NCBI RefSeq assembly: GCF_016862795.1
Contig: NZ_BONQ01000077.1
Location: 62,001 to 126,000 of the forward strand
DNA from: Dactylosporangium siamense
GTDB taxonomy: Bacteria; Actinomycetota; Actinomycetes; Mycobacteriales; Micromonosporaceae
DNA: 64,000 bases
Reading direction: 5' to 3'
In this document: positions 8,265 to 16,301 of the stretch, piece after piece
Numbering within the stretch: the stretch's first letter is position 1
Layout: the number at the start of each line of letters is the position of its first letter
Made by a program: the position numbers and the translations under genes
The notes under the pieces: model-generated
Databases searched by the model: none
What the model saw: only the letters and a program-made list of their open reading frames with translations
Told to the model about the DNA's origin: nothing

Positions 8265-11200
8265 CGGCGGGCCCTCCTGGTAACGAACAGCACGATCAGC
8301 GTCGCCACACCCAGGACGGCAAGGGCCAGCAGCCCCGCCCCGGCGAGGGCCTCCGGACGCACCGCCGACGGCGGCGGGAGCAGCCGCCACCCGTCGAGGA
8401 ACACCGCCGGCGGATCCGCGAACCGGGCGACGAGCGCCGCCACGAGCAGGCCACCGGCGACGCCGGACCCGACCAGCGCGGCCTGCCCGCCGAGCTCGGC
8501 CCCGGTGACCGCACGCAGCGGCAACCCCTGCGCGCGCAGCGCCCGCCACTCGCGGGCCCGGTCCGCCCGCTGGACGGTCACCGCCACGGCCGCGGCCACC
8601 GCCGCGAGCAGCAGCGCGAGGACCGCGACCAGCAGCTGGAACCGGGCGGTGAGCGCGGACCCGTCCTGGTCGAGCCGGTCGAGGCGGTGCGCGACACCGT
8701 CCGTGCCGACGACGCCCACCCCGGCATCGCCCAGCGCGGCCACCAGTGCGGTCACCGTCGCAGGTGGGGTACCCGCGGCGATCCACACCTGTGGCACCCC
8801 GCCAAGACCGGCACCGGCCGCCGCGTGCAACGCCGCGTCCAGGTCGATGACGGCGCCGGCCCGCCCCAGCTGCGGCAGGACCGCGGCGGTCGCGGCGACC
8901 CGCACCGGCACCCCGGACCCGCCGAACAGCGGCAGCACCGGATCGCCGGACAGCCACGCCCTGGGCGCCGGTCCGGCCAGGATCACCGGTACCGCGGCCA
9001 CCACGTCGACGACATACGCGTGGTTGTCGGTCTGCGCCCGGGGGATCCGCAGCGTCAACGCGCCCTGACGGGCACCCACGCTCATCGGCGGGCCGGTGTC
9101 GGCGCCGCGCCACCGGCGCTGGTCGCCGAGGCTGGCGCCGCTCAGGATCACCGCGTCGGGGCCGGCCTGGCGCAGCTCGCGGACGGTCAGGGAGGCGCTC
9201 GCCGGGCGTTCGCCGCGGGCCGGTCCGGCTCCGGTGAGGGCTCCGGTGAGGGTGAGGCCGACGATGCGGCAGCCGGGCGGTGCCTCACAGCCGGTGACCG
9301 GCGCGGAGACCTGGTGCTCGCCCGGCGGGACCGGGCCGATCGGCACCGACAGGTCCGCGCCGGTGGTGCTGTGCCGCAGGGTCAGGACGAGGCGGACCGG
9401 GTCGGCGGCGTCGTTGCGGGCGGTGAGCGTGAGGGCGGTGCCGTGCACGAGCGGCAGTGGTTCGGCGCGTGCCGCCGACGGGTCCAGCGCGGTGGCCGCA
9501 CCGTACTGGGGGCGCCAGTCCGCCACCGCCGGCAGCCGGGCCGCGTCCACCGCGAGCACCGGCACGGACGCGCCGAGGTCCGCCACGACCGCCATCGCGG
9601 TGCGCCCGCCCGGGTCGGCCCGCCGGACCGCAGCCAGCAGCGCGGTGTGGTTGGCCGCCTGGACGGTGAGGACCTGCGCGGCGCCGACCTCCGCGGCGGC
9701 CCGGTCGGCCCTGGCCGTGCGTCCGACCGCGAAACCCTGCGCGGCCAGGCCCAGCAGCGCCACCACGACCACCGTCAACACCACGATCCGGTCGGCGCCG
9801 GGCTGCCGGGAGAACCGCAGCGCAGTGAGCGCGAGGCGCAGGTGCCCGAAGCGCAGGGCCGCCCGCCCGGCCCGGTTGCTGCCGGCGGCCAGCAGCCGCG
9901 CCAGCAGGACGGCGCCGGCAAGCGCGATGAGGGCCGGCGCGGCCACGCCCACACCGCCCGCACCCGCCCCGACGCCGGCACCAGCGACGGCGCCGGCCGC
10001 GCCAGCGACGGCATCGGCGGCACCCGCGACGGCGTCGGCCGTGCCCGCGACAGCGCCGGCGGCACCCGCACCGGCGGCACCCGCACCGGTGACCGCGCCC
10101 GCGCCCGCGAGTGTGTCCGTGCCGGTGGACGTGCTTGCGGCGTGCGCCTGGTAGAGCGCCGCGCCGGCCACGGCGAAAACCACCACGTCGAGCGTCCGGC
10201 GCCGCCAGCCCCGGCCGCGCGACGGCACCCGCCGCAGCAGGGTGGCCACCGGCGTGCGGAACGCGGACAGCTCCCCGGCCACCAGCACCGCCAGCCCGAC
10301 CACTACCGCGATCAGCACCGCCACCCCGGTGAGCCCGGCGAGTCCGGCGAGTCCAGCGAACCCGCTCGACCCGGCGAACCCGTCCGACCCGGCGCCCGGT
10401 CCCACCGCGCCAGGCCCCGCCGCGACCCGTGCCACCGCGAACCCGAGCAGCACCCCGAACGGCACCGCCACCAGCATCGGCAGCAGGTGCTGCCCGGCGG
10501 TGAGCCGGAGCATCCGCCACCGGGTGCTGCCGCGCAGCCTGAGCAGCGCGATGTCGGGCCGCCGGTCCTGCGCGGTGTGCCGCCCGACGATGGCAAGGGC
10601 CAGCCAGCACAGCACGAGCGCCTGCACCCAGCCGCCCAGCATCCCCCCGCGCACCGCCGCGCGGTCCGCGTCGACAGCGTCGAGCAGGTCCTCACCCGGC
10701 GGCACGAGCACGAAGCCGGCGTTGTTCATGGTGTACGCCACGTCGTGCACCTCGCCCCGGTCGATCAGCCGGGCGGGCAGCGGCGCGGTGTAGACGGCGG
10801 TCGGCTCGCCGAGGTCCTGGCCGGCGAACGTGGCGAGGGACACGAACGTGGGATCGAGGGATTCCTCGCCGGCGGTGATCTGGCCGGGCCCGAACATGGG
10901 CTCGGCCCAGTACGCGCCCGCCGGGTCGACCCGCTCATACGTCCCCGTGACCAGCAGGGTGACCGGCGTGGCGGACTGGGTCCGCAGCGTCAACCGGTCG
11001 CCCGCCCGCAGGCCCAGGGTGTCCGCCGCGCGCCGGCTCAGCACCGCCTCGGCCGGTGCGGAGGGGCAGCCGCCGGTGATCCGCAGGTGCGCGCAGACGT
11101 CGTCGCGGTACGCCACCGGCGCCACCCGCCGGAACCCCTCCGTGATGCTGGTCAGCGGCAGGGTCAGGCCGAGCACCGGCGCCGCGCCGGTCGACGGCAG

Positions 11201-11449
11201 CACCCGCTCGACCGAGGCCCGGAAGTCCGCCAGCGCGGCCGCGGGATCCCGGCCGACCGGGGTGCCCCGGTGCACCGTGAGGATCCGCTGGGCGGGCGGT
11301 GCGGCGGCGACGTCGGCCGCGGCGGACCGGTCCGCGGCGGCGCCGGCGAACTGCGGGCCGGCGGCGGCGACCGCGCACAGCAGGACGGTCAGCGCCAGGA
11401 CGGCGATCCCCTGCGCCACCCGCCGGCGCAACGCGTCGAGCACCAGCAT
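8261..11449 (-). CDS. FtsX-type ABC transporter permease (large, with Ala/Gly inserts)
   Basis: A 1062-residue paralogue of the next gene, with the same layout: first helix near LDALRRRVAQGIAVLALTVLLCAVAAAG, a large outer domain with Cys residues (DDVCAHLRITGGC), a block of helices with the FtsX-like RRPDIALLRLRGSTRWRMLRL, a second outer domain with CEAPPGC, and C-terminal helices ending LIVLFVTRRARR. Two Ala/Gly-rich low-complexity stretches interrupt the membrane region (coded at about 9940-10135 and 10320-10410). The ATG at 11449 gives a normal first helix; open frame further upstream runs antisense into the methionine aminopeptidase gene and is ignored. The stop overlaps the start of the second permease, so the two form one operon and probably one heterodimer. 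Confidence 0.85.
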   Translation of the reverse strand: MLVLDALRRRVAQGIAVLALTVLLCAVAAAGPQFAGAAADRSAAADVAAAPPAQRILTVHRGTPVGRDPAAALADFRASVERVLPSTGAAPVLGLTLPLTSITEGFRRVAPVAYRDDVCAHLRITGGCPSAPAEAVLSRRAADTLGLRAGDRLTLRTQSATPVTLLVTGTYERVDPAGAYWAEPMFGPGQITAGEESLDPTFVSLATFAGQDLGEPTAVYTAPLPARLIDRGEVHDVAYTMNNAGFVLVPPGEDLLDAVDADRAAVRGGMLGGWVQALVLCWLALAIVGRHTAQDRRPDIALLRLRGSTRWRMLRLTAGQHLLPMLVAVPFGVLLGFAVARVAAGPGAVGPGAGSDGFAGSSGFAGLAGLAGLTGVAVLIAVVVGLAVLVAGELSAFRTPVATLLRRVPSRGRGWRRRTLDVVVFAVAGAALYQAHAASTSTGTDTLAGAGAVTGAGAAGAGAAGAVAGTADAVAGAADAVAGAAGAVAGAGVGAGAGGVGVAAPALIALAGAVLLARLLAAGSNRAGRAALRFGHLRLALTALRFSRQPGADRIVVLTVVVVALLGLAAQGFAVGRTARADRAAAEVGAAQVLTVQAANHTALLAAVRRADPGGRTAMAVVADLGASVPVLAVDAARLPAVADWRPQYGAATALDPSAARAEPLPLVHGTALTLTARNDAADPVRLVLTLRHSTTGADLSVPIGPVPPGEHQVSAPVTGCEAPPGCRIVGLTLTGALTGAGPARGERPASASLTVRELRQAGPDAVILSGASLGDQRRWRGADTGPPMSVGARQGALTLRIPRAQTDNHAYVVDVVAAVPVILAGPAPRAWLSGDPVLPLFGGSGVPVRVAATAAVLPQLGRAGAVIDLDAALHAAAGAGLGGVPQVWIAAGTPPATVTALVAALGDAGVGVVGTDGVAHRLDRLDQDGSALTARFQLLVAVLALLLAAVAAAVAVTVQRADRAREWRALRAQGLPLRAVTGAELGGQAALVGSGVAGGLLVAALVARFADPPAVFLDGWRLLPPPSAVRPEALAGAGLLALAVLGVATLIVLFVTRRARR
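9940..10135. repeat. Imperfect short tandem repeats coding an Ala/Gly-rich insert in the permease
   Basis: The sequence is built from degenerate GCGACGGCGTCGGC- and GCACCCGCACCGGCG-like units of 9-18 bases. Read on the minus strand they encode a run of AGAGA, AGAAGA, DAVAGAA and GVGAGA motifs placed between two membrane helices of the FtsX-type permease. A shorter similar stretch lies at about 10320-10410 (units like CCGGCGAGT, coding GLAGLAGL and GSSGFAG). Both keep the frame open. Confidence 0.6.
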
Positions 11450-11558
11450 GCGGATCCCCCATCGCCCGCCGTCGATCACGCTCGCCGAGCACATTACCGG
11501 CGGGAGTCTTCTGCTGGCGTCCCGTGACCGCGCTTTCTTCGGGACCGGGAGAAAGTCG

Positions 11559-12329
11559 TTACGCGGGCAGGGTGAGGATCTCGGCGCCGTCGGGGGTGAT
11601 CGCGATCGTGTGCTCGCTGTGGGCGGTGCGGCAGCCCGTGGCGCTGCGCAGCGTCCAGCCGTCGGCGTCGGTGACGAGCTTGTTGGTGTCCGCCATGATC
11701 CACGGCTCCAGGGCGAGCAGCAGGCCGGGGCGCAGCGTGTACCCGCGGCCGGGCCGGCCCGTGTTCGCCACGTGCGGGTCCTGGTGCATGGTCGTGCCGA
11801 CGCCGTGGCCGCCGAACTCGGTGTTGATCGAGTAGCCCGCGTCATGCAGGACCGTGCCGATGGCGTGGGAGATGTCGCCGATGCGGGCGCCGGGTCCGGC
11901 CGCGGCGATCCCGGCGCTCAGTGCGCGCTCGGTCGCGTCGATCATCGCGACGCTCTCCGCCGGCTTGGCGTCGCCCACGATGAAGCTGATGGCGGAGTCG
12001 GCGACCACGCCGGCCAGGGAGACCGCGAGGTCCAGCGACAGCAGGTCGCCGTCGACCAGGGTGTAGTCGTGCGGCAGCCCGTGCAGCACGGCGTCGTTGA
12101 CCGACGTGCAGATGTAGTGGCCGAACGGCCCGCGGCCGAAGGACGGGGCGTAGTCGACGTAGCAGGACTGTGCGCCGGCCTCGACGATCATCTCGTGGGT
12201 CCACCGGTCGATGTCCAGGAGGTTCGTGCCGACCGTGGTGCGCTGCTTCATGGCCTGCAGGATGCCGGCGACCAGGGCGCCAGTGCTCCTCGCCCGGGGC
12301 AGATCGGTGGGGTTCAGGATCTCGATCAC
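11559..12329 (-). CDS. map: Methionine aminopeptidase, type I
   Basis: Removes the initiator methionine from new proteins in the cytosol. The 256-residue protein has the full pita-bread fold without a zinc-finger extension. The metal ligands are visible in order: Asp in SLDLAVSLAG, Asp in GVVADSAISF, His in GGHGVG, Glu in LALEPWI and Glu in TAHSEHTI, with the substrate His in GRGPFGHYICTS. I use the GTG at 12329 (MIEILNPTDLPRARS) because the protein then begins as in the family. GGAGGAG lies 11-16 bases before it, a rather long spacing; TTG 12353 is the alternative. High-GC actinobacteria usually carry several map paralogues, so this need not be the essential copy. It is divergent from the XRE regulator. 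Confidence 0.93.
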   Translation of the reverse strand: MIEILNPTDLPRARSTGALVAGILQAMKQRTTVGTNLLDIDRWTHEMIVEAGAQSCYVDYAPSFGRGPFGHYICTSVNDAVLHGLPHDYTLVDGDLLSLDLAVSLAGVVADSAISFIVGDAKPAESVAMIDATERALSAGIAAAGPGARIGDISHAIGTVLHDAGYSINTEFGGHGVGTTMHQDPHVANTGRPGRGYTLRPGLLLALEPWIMADTNKLVTDADGWTLRSATGCRTAHSEHTIAITPDGAEILTLPA

Positions 12330-12357
12330 GCGGCGCCTCACTCCTCCGGCCAATAAG

Positions 12358-12388
12358 TATCCCGGCCATATTATCCCGGTACTAGAAT
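12358..12388 (+). promoter_or_regulatory. Direct repeat and probable leaderless promoter of the XRE gene
   Basis: Two TATCCCGG direct repeats (12358-12365 and 12372-12379, 14 bases apart) lie between the divergent map and XRE genes. TAGAAT at 12383-12388 matches a sigma-70 -10 box and ends only six bases before the ATG at 12395. Transcription would therefore start at or next to the ATG, giving a leaderless mRNA; there is no ribosome binding site. The repeats may be the binding site of the XRE protein itself. Confidence 0.5.
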
Positions 12389-12394
12389 AGGGTC

Positions 12395-12661
12395 ATGGTC
12401 AGGTTGCCGCTCAGTCCCGACGAGGTCGAACGCGGACAGCGCCTCGGTGCCCTCCTGCGCCGCGCCCGGGGAGACAGGTCCATGCTGCACACCGCGCTGA
12501 ACGCCGGGGTCTCGCCGGAGACCCTCCGGAAGATCGAGTCCGGCCGCGTGGCCACCCCGGCCTTCCCGACCATCGCCGCGATCGCCGACGTCCTCGGCCT
12601 GTCCCTCGACGCCGTGTGGTCCGAGATCAACCAGCCGGACGAGGAGCGACTGGCTTCATAA
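12395..12661 (+). CDS. Small XRE-family HTH regulator
   Basis: An 88-residue single-domain protein. The lambda-repressor-type helix-turn-helix covers residues about 15-70 (RLGALLRRARGD..LNAGVSPETLRKIESGR..PAFPTIAAIADVLGLSLDAVW), with the recognition helix around SPETLRKIESGR. It has no sensor domain. Its promoter region faces that of map, and the ATG probably forms the very 5' end of the mRNA. The 74-base gap before the ABC exporter genes suggests it may also control or be cotranscribed with them. Confidence 0.88.
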   Translation: MVRLPLSPDEVERGQRLGALLRRARGDRSMLHTALNAGVSPETLRKIESGRVATPAFPTIAAIADVLGLSLDAVWSEINQPDEERLAS

Positions 12662-12735
12662 GGTGTAGCTAGCCCCACCCCGGCCGGGTACACAGCGCCA
12701 ATCTGCTCGGCTCGATATCTTCGTACCGTCGACGC

Positions 12736-13491
12736 ATGCAGACAGCACTGGAGCTTCGGGGACTCACCAAGCGGTTCGGGGACAAGGTCGCCGTCGACGG
12801 GATCGACCTCACCGTCCCGCAGGGATCGTTCTACGGGCTCGTCGGGCAGAACGGCGCCGGCAAGACCACCACCCTCTCCATGGCGGTCGGGCTGCTGCGC
12901 CCCGACGGCGGCACCGCGCAGATCTTCGGCGCCGACGTCTGGACCGCACCCGACACGGCGAAGGCCATCGTCGGGGTTCTGCCCGACGGGCTCGCGATGC
13001 CGGAACGGCTCACCGGGCGGGAGGTGCTCACGTACCTCGGCCTCCTGCGCGGCATGGCCAAGGACGTCGTCGCCCAGCGGGCGGCCGAACTCCTCGAGGT
13101 GCTCGAGCTCGACACCGCCGAGAAGGCACTGGTCATCGAGTACTCCACCGGCATGCGCAAGAAGATCGGCCTCGCGACCGCGCTGCTGCACGCGCCGCGG
13201 CTGCTGGTGCTGGACGAGCCGTTCGAGGCCGTCGACCCCGTCTCCGCGGCCACCATCAAGACGATCCTGCGCGGCTTCGTCGCCGGCGGCGGGTCGATCG
13301 TGCTGTCGAGTCACGTGATGGCGCTCGTCGAGCAGCTCTGCGACCACGTCGCCGTCGTCGACGCCGGCACCGTCGTCGCGGCCGGGCCACTGGACCAGGT
13401 CCGCGGCACCAACACCCTGGAAGACACGTTCGTCGGGCTCGTCGGTGGGCAGGACAAGGGGATCAAGGAGCTGTCATGGCTGTCGAAGTGA
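12736..13491 (+). CDS. ABC transporter ATP-binding protein
   Basis: Cytosolic ATPase of an ABC exporter. Walker A is GQNGAGKTTT (about residues 37-46), the signature is YSTGMRKKIGLA, Walker B is LLVLDEPFEAVDP, and the switch histidine is in LSSHVM. The variant signature STGMRKK, instead of LSGGQ, is typical of the antibiotic- and lantibiotic-exporter subgroup (NatA/BcrA-like). The 251-residue length is normal. The stop overlaps the start of the membrane partner by 16 bases, so the pair is translated together. Confidence 0.93.
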   Translation: MQTALELRGLTKRFGDKVAVDGIDLTVPQGSFYGLVGQNGAGKTTTLSMAVGLLRPDGGTAQIFGADVWTAPDTAKAIVGVLPDGLAMPERLTGREVLTYLGLLRGMAKDVVAQRAAELLEVLELDTAEKALVIEYSTGMRKKIGLATALLHAPRLLVLDEPFEAVDPVSAATIKTILRGFVAGGGSIVLSSHVMALVEQLCDHVAVVDAGTVVAAGPLDQVRGTNTLEDTFVGLVGGQDKGIKELSWLSK

Positions 13492-15209
13492 CCATGGCCC
13501 AGATGAAGTTCGCCATCCTGCGGCACGCCTTCCGGGGCCAGCGCGCGCAGACCGCCGGCACCGGCGCGGTCCTCGGCGGCCTGCTCGCCGCGGGCACCGT
13601 GTACCTCGCGTTCAGCGGGCCGTTCGAGGTCCTGGCCGCCGCCTACGCGGTCTGGCTGCTGGGCTGGGTGCTCGGGCCGGTCTTCATGGGCGGCGGCGAC
13701 GAGACCGTGCGGCCCGAGTACTTCGCGCTGCTCGGCCTGCCCGCCCGCCGGCTCGCCACCGGGCTGCTGACGGCCGCGTTCGTCGGCGTCGCCCCGCTGG
13801 TCAGCCTCGCCGCGCTGCTCGGCCTGCTGGTCGTCGGGGTGCGAAGCGGCAGCGTGCTGCTGGCCGTACCGGCGATGCTGTTGCAGTTGGCAGTGTTTGT
13901 GCTGCTGTCCAAGGTCAGCGTGGCGCTGGTCGGGTTGGCGTTGCGGTCGCGGCTCGGGGCGATCGGCTCGGGGCTGGTCAACGGGCTGATCCTGGCGGCG
14001 CTCGGGCAGATCTGGGTGTTCTTCGCCGCGTTCGGCCAGACCGGGATTCCCTCGGCGGTGCGCTACCTGCCGTCGTCGTGGGGCCTGCTCGCGGCGCAAG
14101 GGGATTGGCGGGCGCTGGCGGCCCTCGTTGTGCTGGTGCTGGTGCTGCTCGCGGCGTGGGCCGCGCTGCTCGGCAAGCGGGCGACCCGGGTTTCCGGGAG
14201 TGGTCGTCGCCGGATCGCCGCCGCTTCTTCCGGCGGTGCCGTCATCGCCAAGGAGCTGCGCACCTGGTCCCGCGACCTGGTCCGCAACCACCAGGCCGCG
14301 TTCGCCCTCGCCTACGGCGTCGGCTTCGCCGCCAGCCCGCTGCTCATCGGCTGGAACGGCATGCTGCCCTACGCCGGCCCGATCTTCGTGGTGATGGCCG
14401 CCGCGATGGCCTCCAACCTCTACGGCACCGACGGCACCGCGCTGTGGCTCACGCTGATGACCCCCGGTGCCAGCGACGTCCGGGGCCGGCAACTCGCGTG
14501 GCTGTCGGTGCAGGCGCCGATCGCGATCGTGCTGGGCGTCGCGTTCACGTTCCTGGCCAGCGGGCCGTGGCCGCTGATCCTGGCGCTGCTGGCCGCCCTG
14601 CTCGGCGGCGCGGCCGGACTGATCCCGCTGGTGTCGGTGTACGCCCTCGTCCCCGGCACCGACCCCCACCGGCGCGCCGGCAACCCCCTGCGCACCAGCG
14701 AGGACGACGGCGGGCTGACCGGGCTCGCGTACCTGATGCTCGCCTCGGTCCTGGTCACCGGTGTGCCGGCCGGGCTGACCGCGATCTACCTCGGCTGGGC
14801 CGGGGTGCCGGTGGGCCTGCTCACGGGCGCCCTGTGCTGGTGGGGGTTCGGCCTGCTCGCCGAGCGGCGGCTGCGGTCGCACGGCCCGGAACTGCTGGAC
14901 ACCATGCGCACCGGCCGCAAGCCGCAGACCCGCACGTCGTTCCGGACCGATCACCTGAGCAAGACCGAGAAGGCGATCGCCGGCTGGTGCTTCGGCCTCG
15001 GCGCCATCCCGCTCATCCCGCAGGGCATCTTGGCCGCGGTCTTCGTCTCCAACGGGATGCTGCGCCACAGCTGGTTCCTGGCCACGTACCTGCCGGCCGG
15101 GTGGCGCTACCCGGTGGCGGCCGGCTTCATCGCCCTGGGCCTGGCGATGTACGGCACGGGCCTGTGGCTGGTCCGCCCGAACCGCCCCAAGCCGGCGCCC
15201 GCCTGCTGA
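13476..15209 (+). CDS. ABC transporter membrane protein, 577 aa
   Basis: The permease partner of the preceding ATPase. It has about twelve hydrophobic segments, for example AAYAVWLLGWVLGPVFMGG, LVSLAALLGLLVVGV, ALVVLVLVLLAAWAALL, PIAIVLGVAFTFLASGPWPLILALLAALLGGAAGLI and GVPVGLLTGALCWWGFGLL, and a short cytosolic loop (HRRAGNPLRTSEDDGG). No substrate-binding or lipoprotein signature is visible, so the cargo is unknown. The start overlaps the ATPase gene; a strong hairpin follows the stop. Confidence 0.85.
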   Translation: MAVEVTMAQMKFAILRHAFRGQRAQTAGTGAVLGGLLAAGTVYLAFSGPFEVLAAAYAVWLLGWVLGPVFMGGGDETVRPEYFALLGLPARRLATGLLTAAFVGVAPLVSLAALLGLLVVGVRSGSVLLAVPAMLLQLAVFVLLSKVSVALVGLALRSRLGAIGSGLVNGLILAALGQIWVFFAAFGQTGIPSAVRYLPSSWGLLAAQGDWRALAALVVLVLVLLAAWAALLGKRATRVSGSGRRRIAAASSGGAVIAKELRTWSRDLVRNHQAAFALAYGVGFAASPLLIGWNGMLPYAGPIFVVMAAAMASNLYGTDGTALWLTLMTPGASDVRGRQLAWLSVQAPIAIVLGVAFTFLASGPWPLILALLAALLGGAAGLIPLVSVYALVPGTDPHRRAGNPLRTSEDDGGLTGLAYLMLASVLVTGVPAGLTAIYLGWAGVPVGLLTGALCWWGFGLLAERRLRSHGPELLDTMRTGRKPQTRTSFRTDHLSKTEKAIAGWCFGLGAIPLIPQGILAAVFVSNGMLRHSWFLATYLPAGWRYPVAAGFIALGLAMYGTGLWLVRPNRPKPAPAC

Positions 15210-15222
15210 TTCTCCGCGAACA

Positions 15223-15256
15223 GACAGATGGCTTCGCGAAGGCGAAGCCATCTGTC
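15223..15256. terminator. Strong bidirectional terminator hairpin
   Basis: GACAGATGGCTTCGC (15223-15237) pairs perfectly over 15 bases with GCGAAGCCATCTGTC (15242-15256) around a GAAG tetraloop. It lies between the convergent ABC permease gene (stop 15209) and the regulator gene (stop 15282). Confidence 0.8.
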
Positions 15257-15281
15257 ATGGCGTTGCTGACAGTCGCGGAGC

Positions 15282-16199
15282 TCATGAGGTCGGAGCGCCG
15301 CTCTGATCAAGAGGGTCCGCCGCCCGAGATGGGGTGGCTGACCAGCTGGCGAGGAGTTTGAGCCGGTCTTCGGACGCGGTGCCGGGTTCGGCGGTGTAGA
15401 TGATCAGGTTGTGCACGGCCCGGCCGGACAGGGGCAGGTCGAGGTCCTGGAAGGTCAGTTCCAGGTGGCCGACCTCGGGGTGCCGGAGACGTTTGATGCC
15501 GTCGTGGCGGATCAGGACGTCGTGCGCGGCCCACTGGTCGCGGAACTCGGGGCTGAGGGTGGACAGCTCGCCGATGAGATCGCGCAGCGCCCGGTCGCGG
15601 GGCTCGCGAGCGGCCTCGGCGCGCAGCAGGGCGGCGGTGGCCCTGCCCGCGGCGTCCCGGTCGACGAAGAAGTCGTGTGCGCCTGGGTCGAGGAAGACGT
15701 AGCGGGCGATGTTGGGTCGGCCGCGCCCGTCGACGGTGGCGCTGCCGAACATCGGCGCGTACAGGGCCCGGGCCAAGGGATTGCCGGCGATGACGTCCGT
15801 GCGGCCGTTGCGCACGAACGCCGAGGACATCGTCATGGAGTCGAGCAGCCACTGGACCCTGGGCGGGACCTCGACGTCCCGGCGACGCGACGGCGTGCGA
15901 CTCCCGGCCCGCGACGACCGGGCCAGGTCGAACAGGTAGGAGCGTTCGTCGTCGTCCAGTCGCAGGGCGCGGGCGACCGCGTCGAGGACGTCTTCGGACA
16001 CGCCGCCGATGTGACCCTTTTCCAGCCGCGTGTACCACTCCGTGCTCACGCCGGCGAGGACGGCGACCTCCTCGCGCCGCAGCCCGGCGACCCGGCGGCG
16101 GGCGCTGGTCGGCAGTCCGGCCTGCGCCGGGGTGATCTTGGCGCGCCGACTGGCGAGGAAGTCCCGGATCTCGCCGCGGTTTCCGGCCTGCTGGTCCAT
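15282..16199 (-). CDS. HTH regulator with MmyB-like ligand-binding domain
   Basis: A 305-residue transcription factor. The XRE-type helix-turn-helix is near the N-terminus (AGLRREEVAVLAGVSTEWYTRLEKGHIGGVSEDVLDAVARALRL, about residues 36-80). A PAS-like MmyB domain follows (about 110-280) with the family's landmarks: GRTDVIAGNPLARALY, RYVFLDPGAHDFFVDRD, and HPEVGHLELTFQDL. Such proteins usually repress or activate a divergently transcribed oxidoreductase and bind a small hydrophobic ligand. Here the divergent gene is the aldo/keto reductase, 102 bases away. The ATG at 16199 is preceded by GAAGG; a GTG three codons upstream is also possible. Confidence 0.9.
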   Translation of the reverse strand: MDQQAGNRGEIRDFLASRRAKITPAQAGLPTSARRRVAGLRREEVAVLAGVSTEWYTRLEKGHIGGVSEDVLDAVARALRLDDDERSYLFDLARSSRAGSRTPSRRRDVEVPPRVQWLLDSMTMSSAFVRNGRTDVIAGNPLARALYAPMFGSATVDGRGRPNIARYVFLDPGAHDFFVDRDAAGRATAALLRAEAAREPRDRALRDLIGELSTLSPEFRDQWAAHDVLIRHDGIKRLRHPEVGHLELTFQDLDLPLSGRAVHNLIIYTAEPGTASEDRLKLLASWSATPSRAADPLDQSGAPTS

Positions 16200-16230
16200 G
16201 TCCTTCACGGTATCCGCAGGTCGCGGCGCT

Positions 16231-16253
16231 AAGGGGGTAGAGGTTGTCCCCCC
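16231..16253. promoter_or_regulatory. Possible operator between regulator and aldo/keto reductase
   Basis: A GGGGG run (16233-16237) and a CCCCCC run (16248-16253) form an inverted repeat with a 10-base centre in the divergent intergenic region. Its place fits an operator for the MmyB-type regulator, but the low complexity of the arms makes this weak. Confidence 0.3.
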
Positions 16254-16301
16254 ATGAACGCGACCTTCTCCGGTGGCGGCGATCGCGGTCTTCTGGGGAA
16301 C

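Noticed and set aside
8265-9113. N-terminal extension of the second permease
   Set aside because: The frame is open upstream of 8264 but lies inside the coding region of the first permease in another frame. AGGAGG and the GTGA overlap mark the true start.
12736-13491. ATPase for the large FtsX-type permeases
   Set aside because: It lies on the opposite strand, overlaps its own permease gene by 16 bases and belongs to the NatA/BcrA-like subgroup, not the MacB/LolD group that pairs with FtsX-type permeases.
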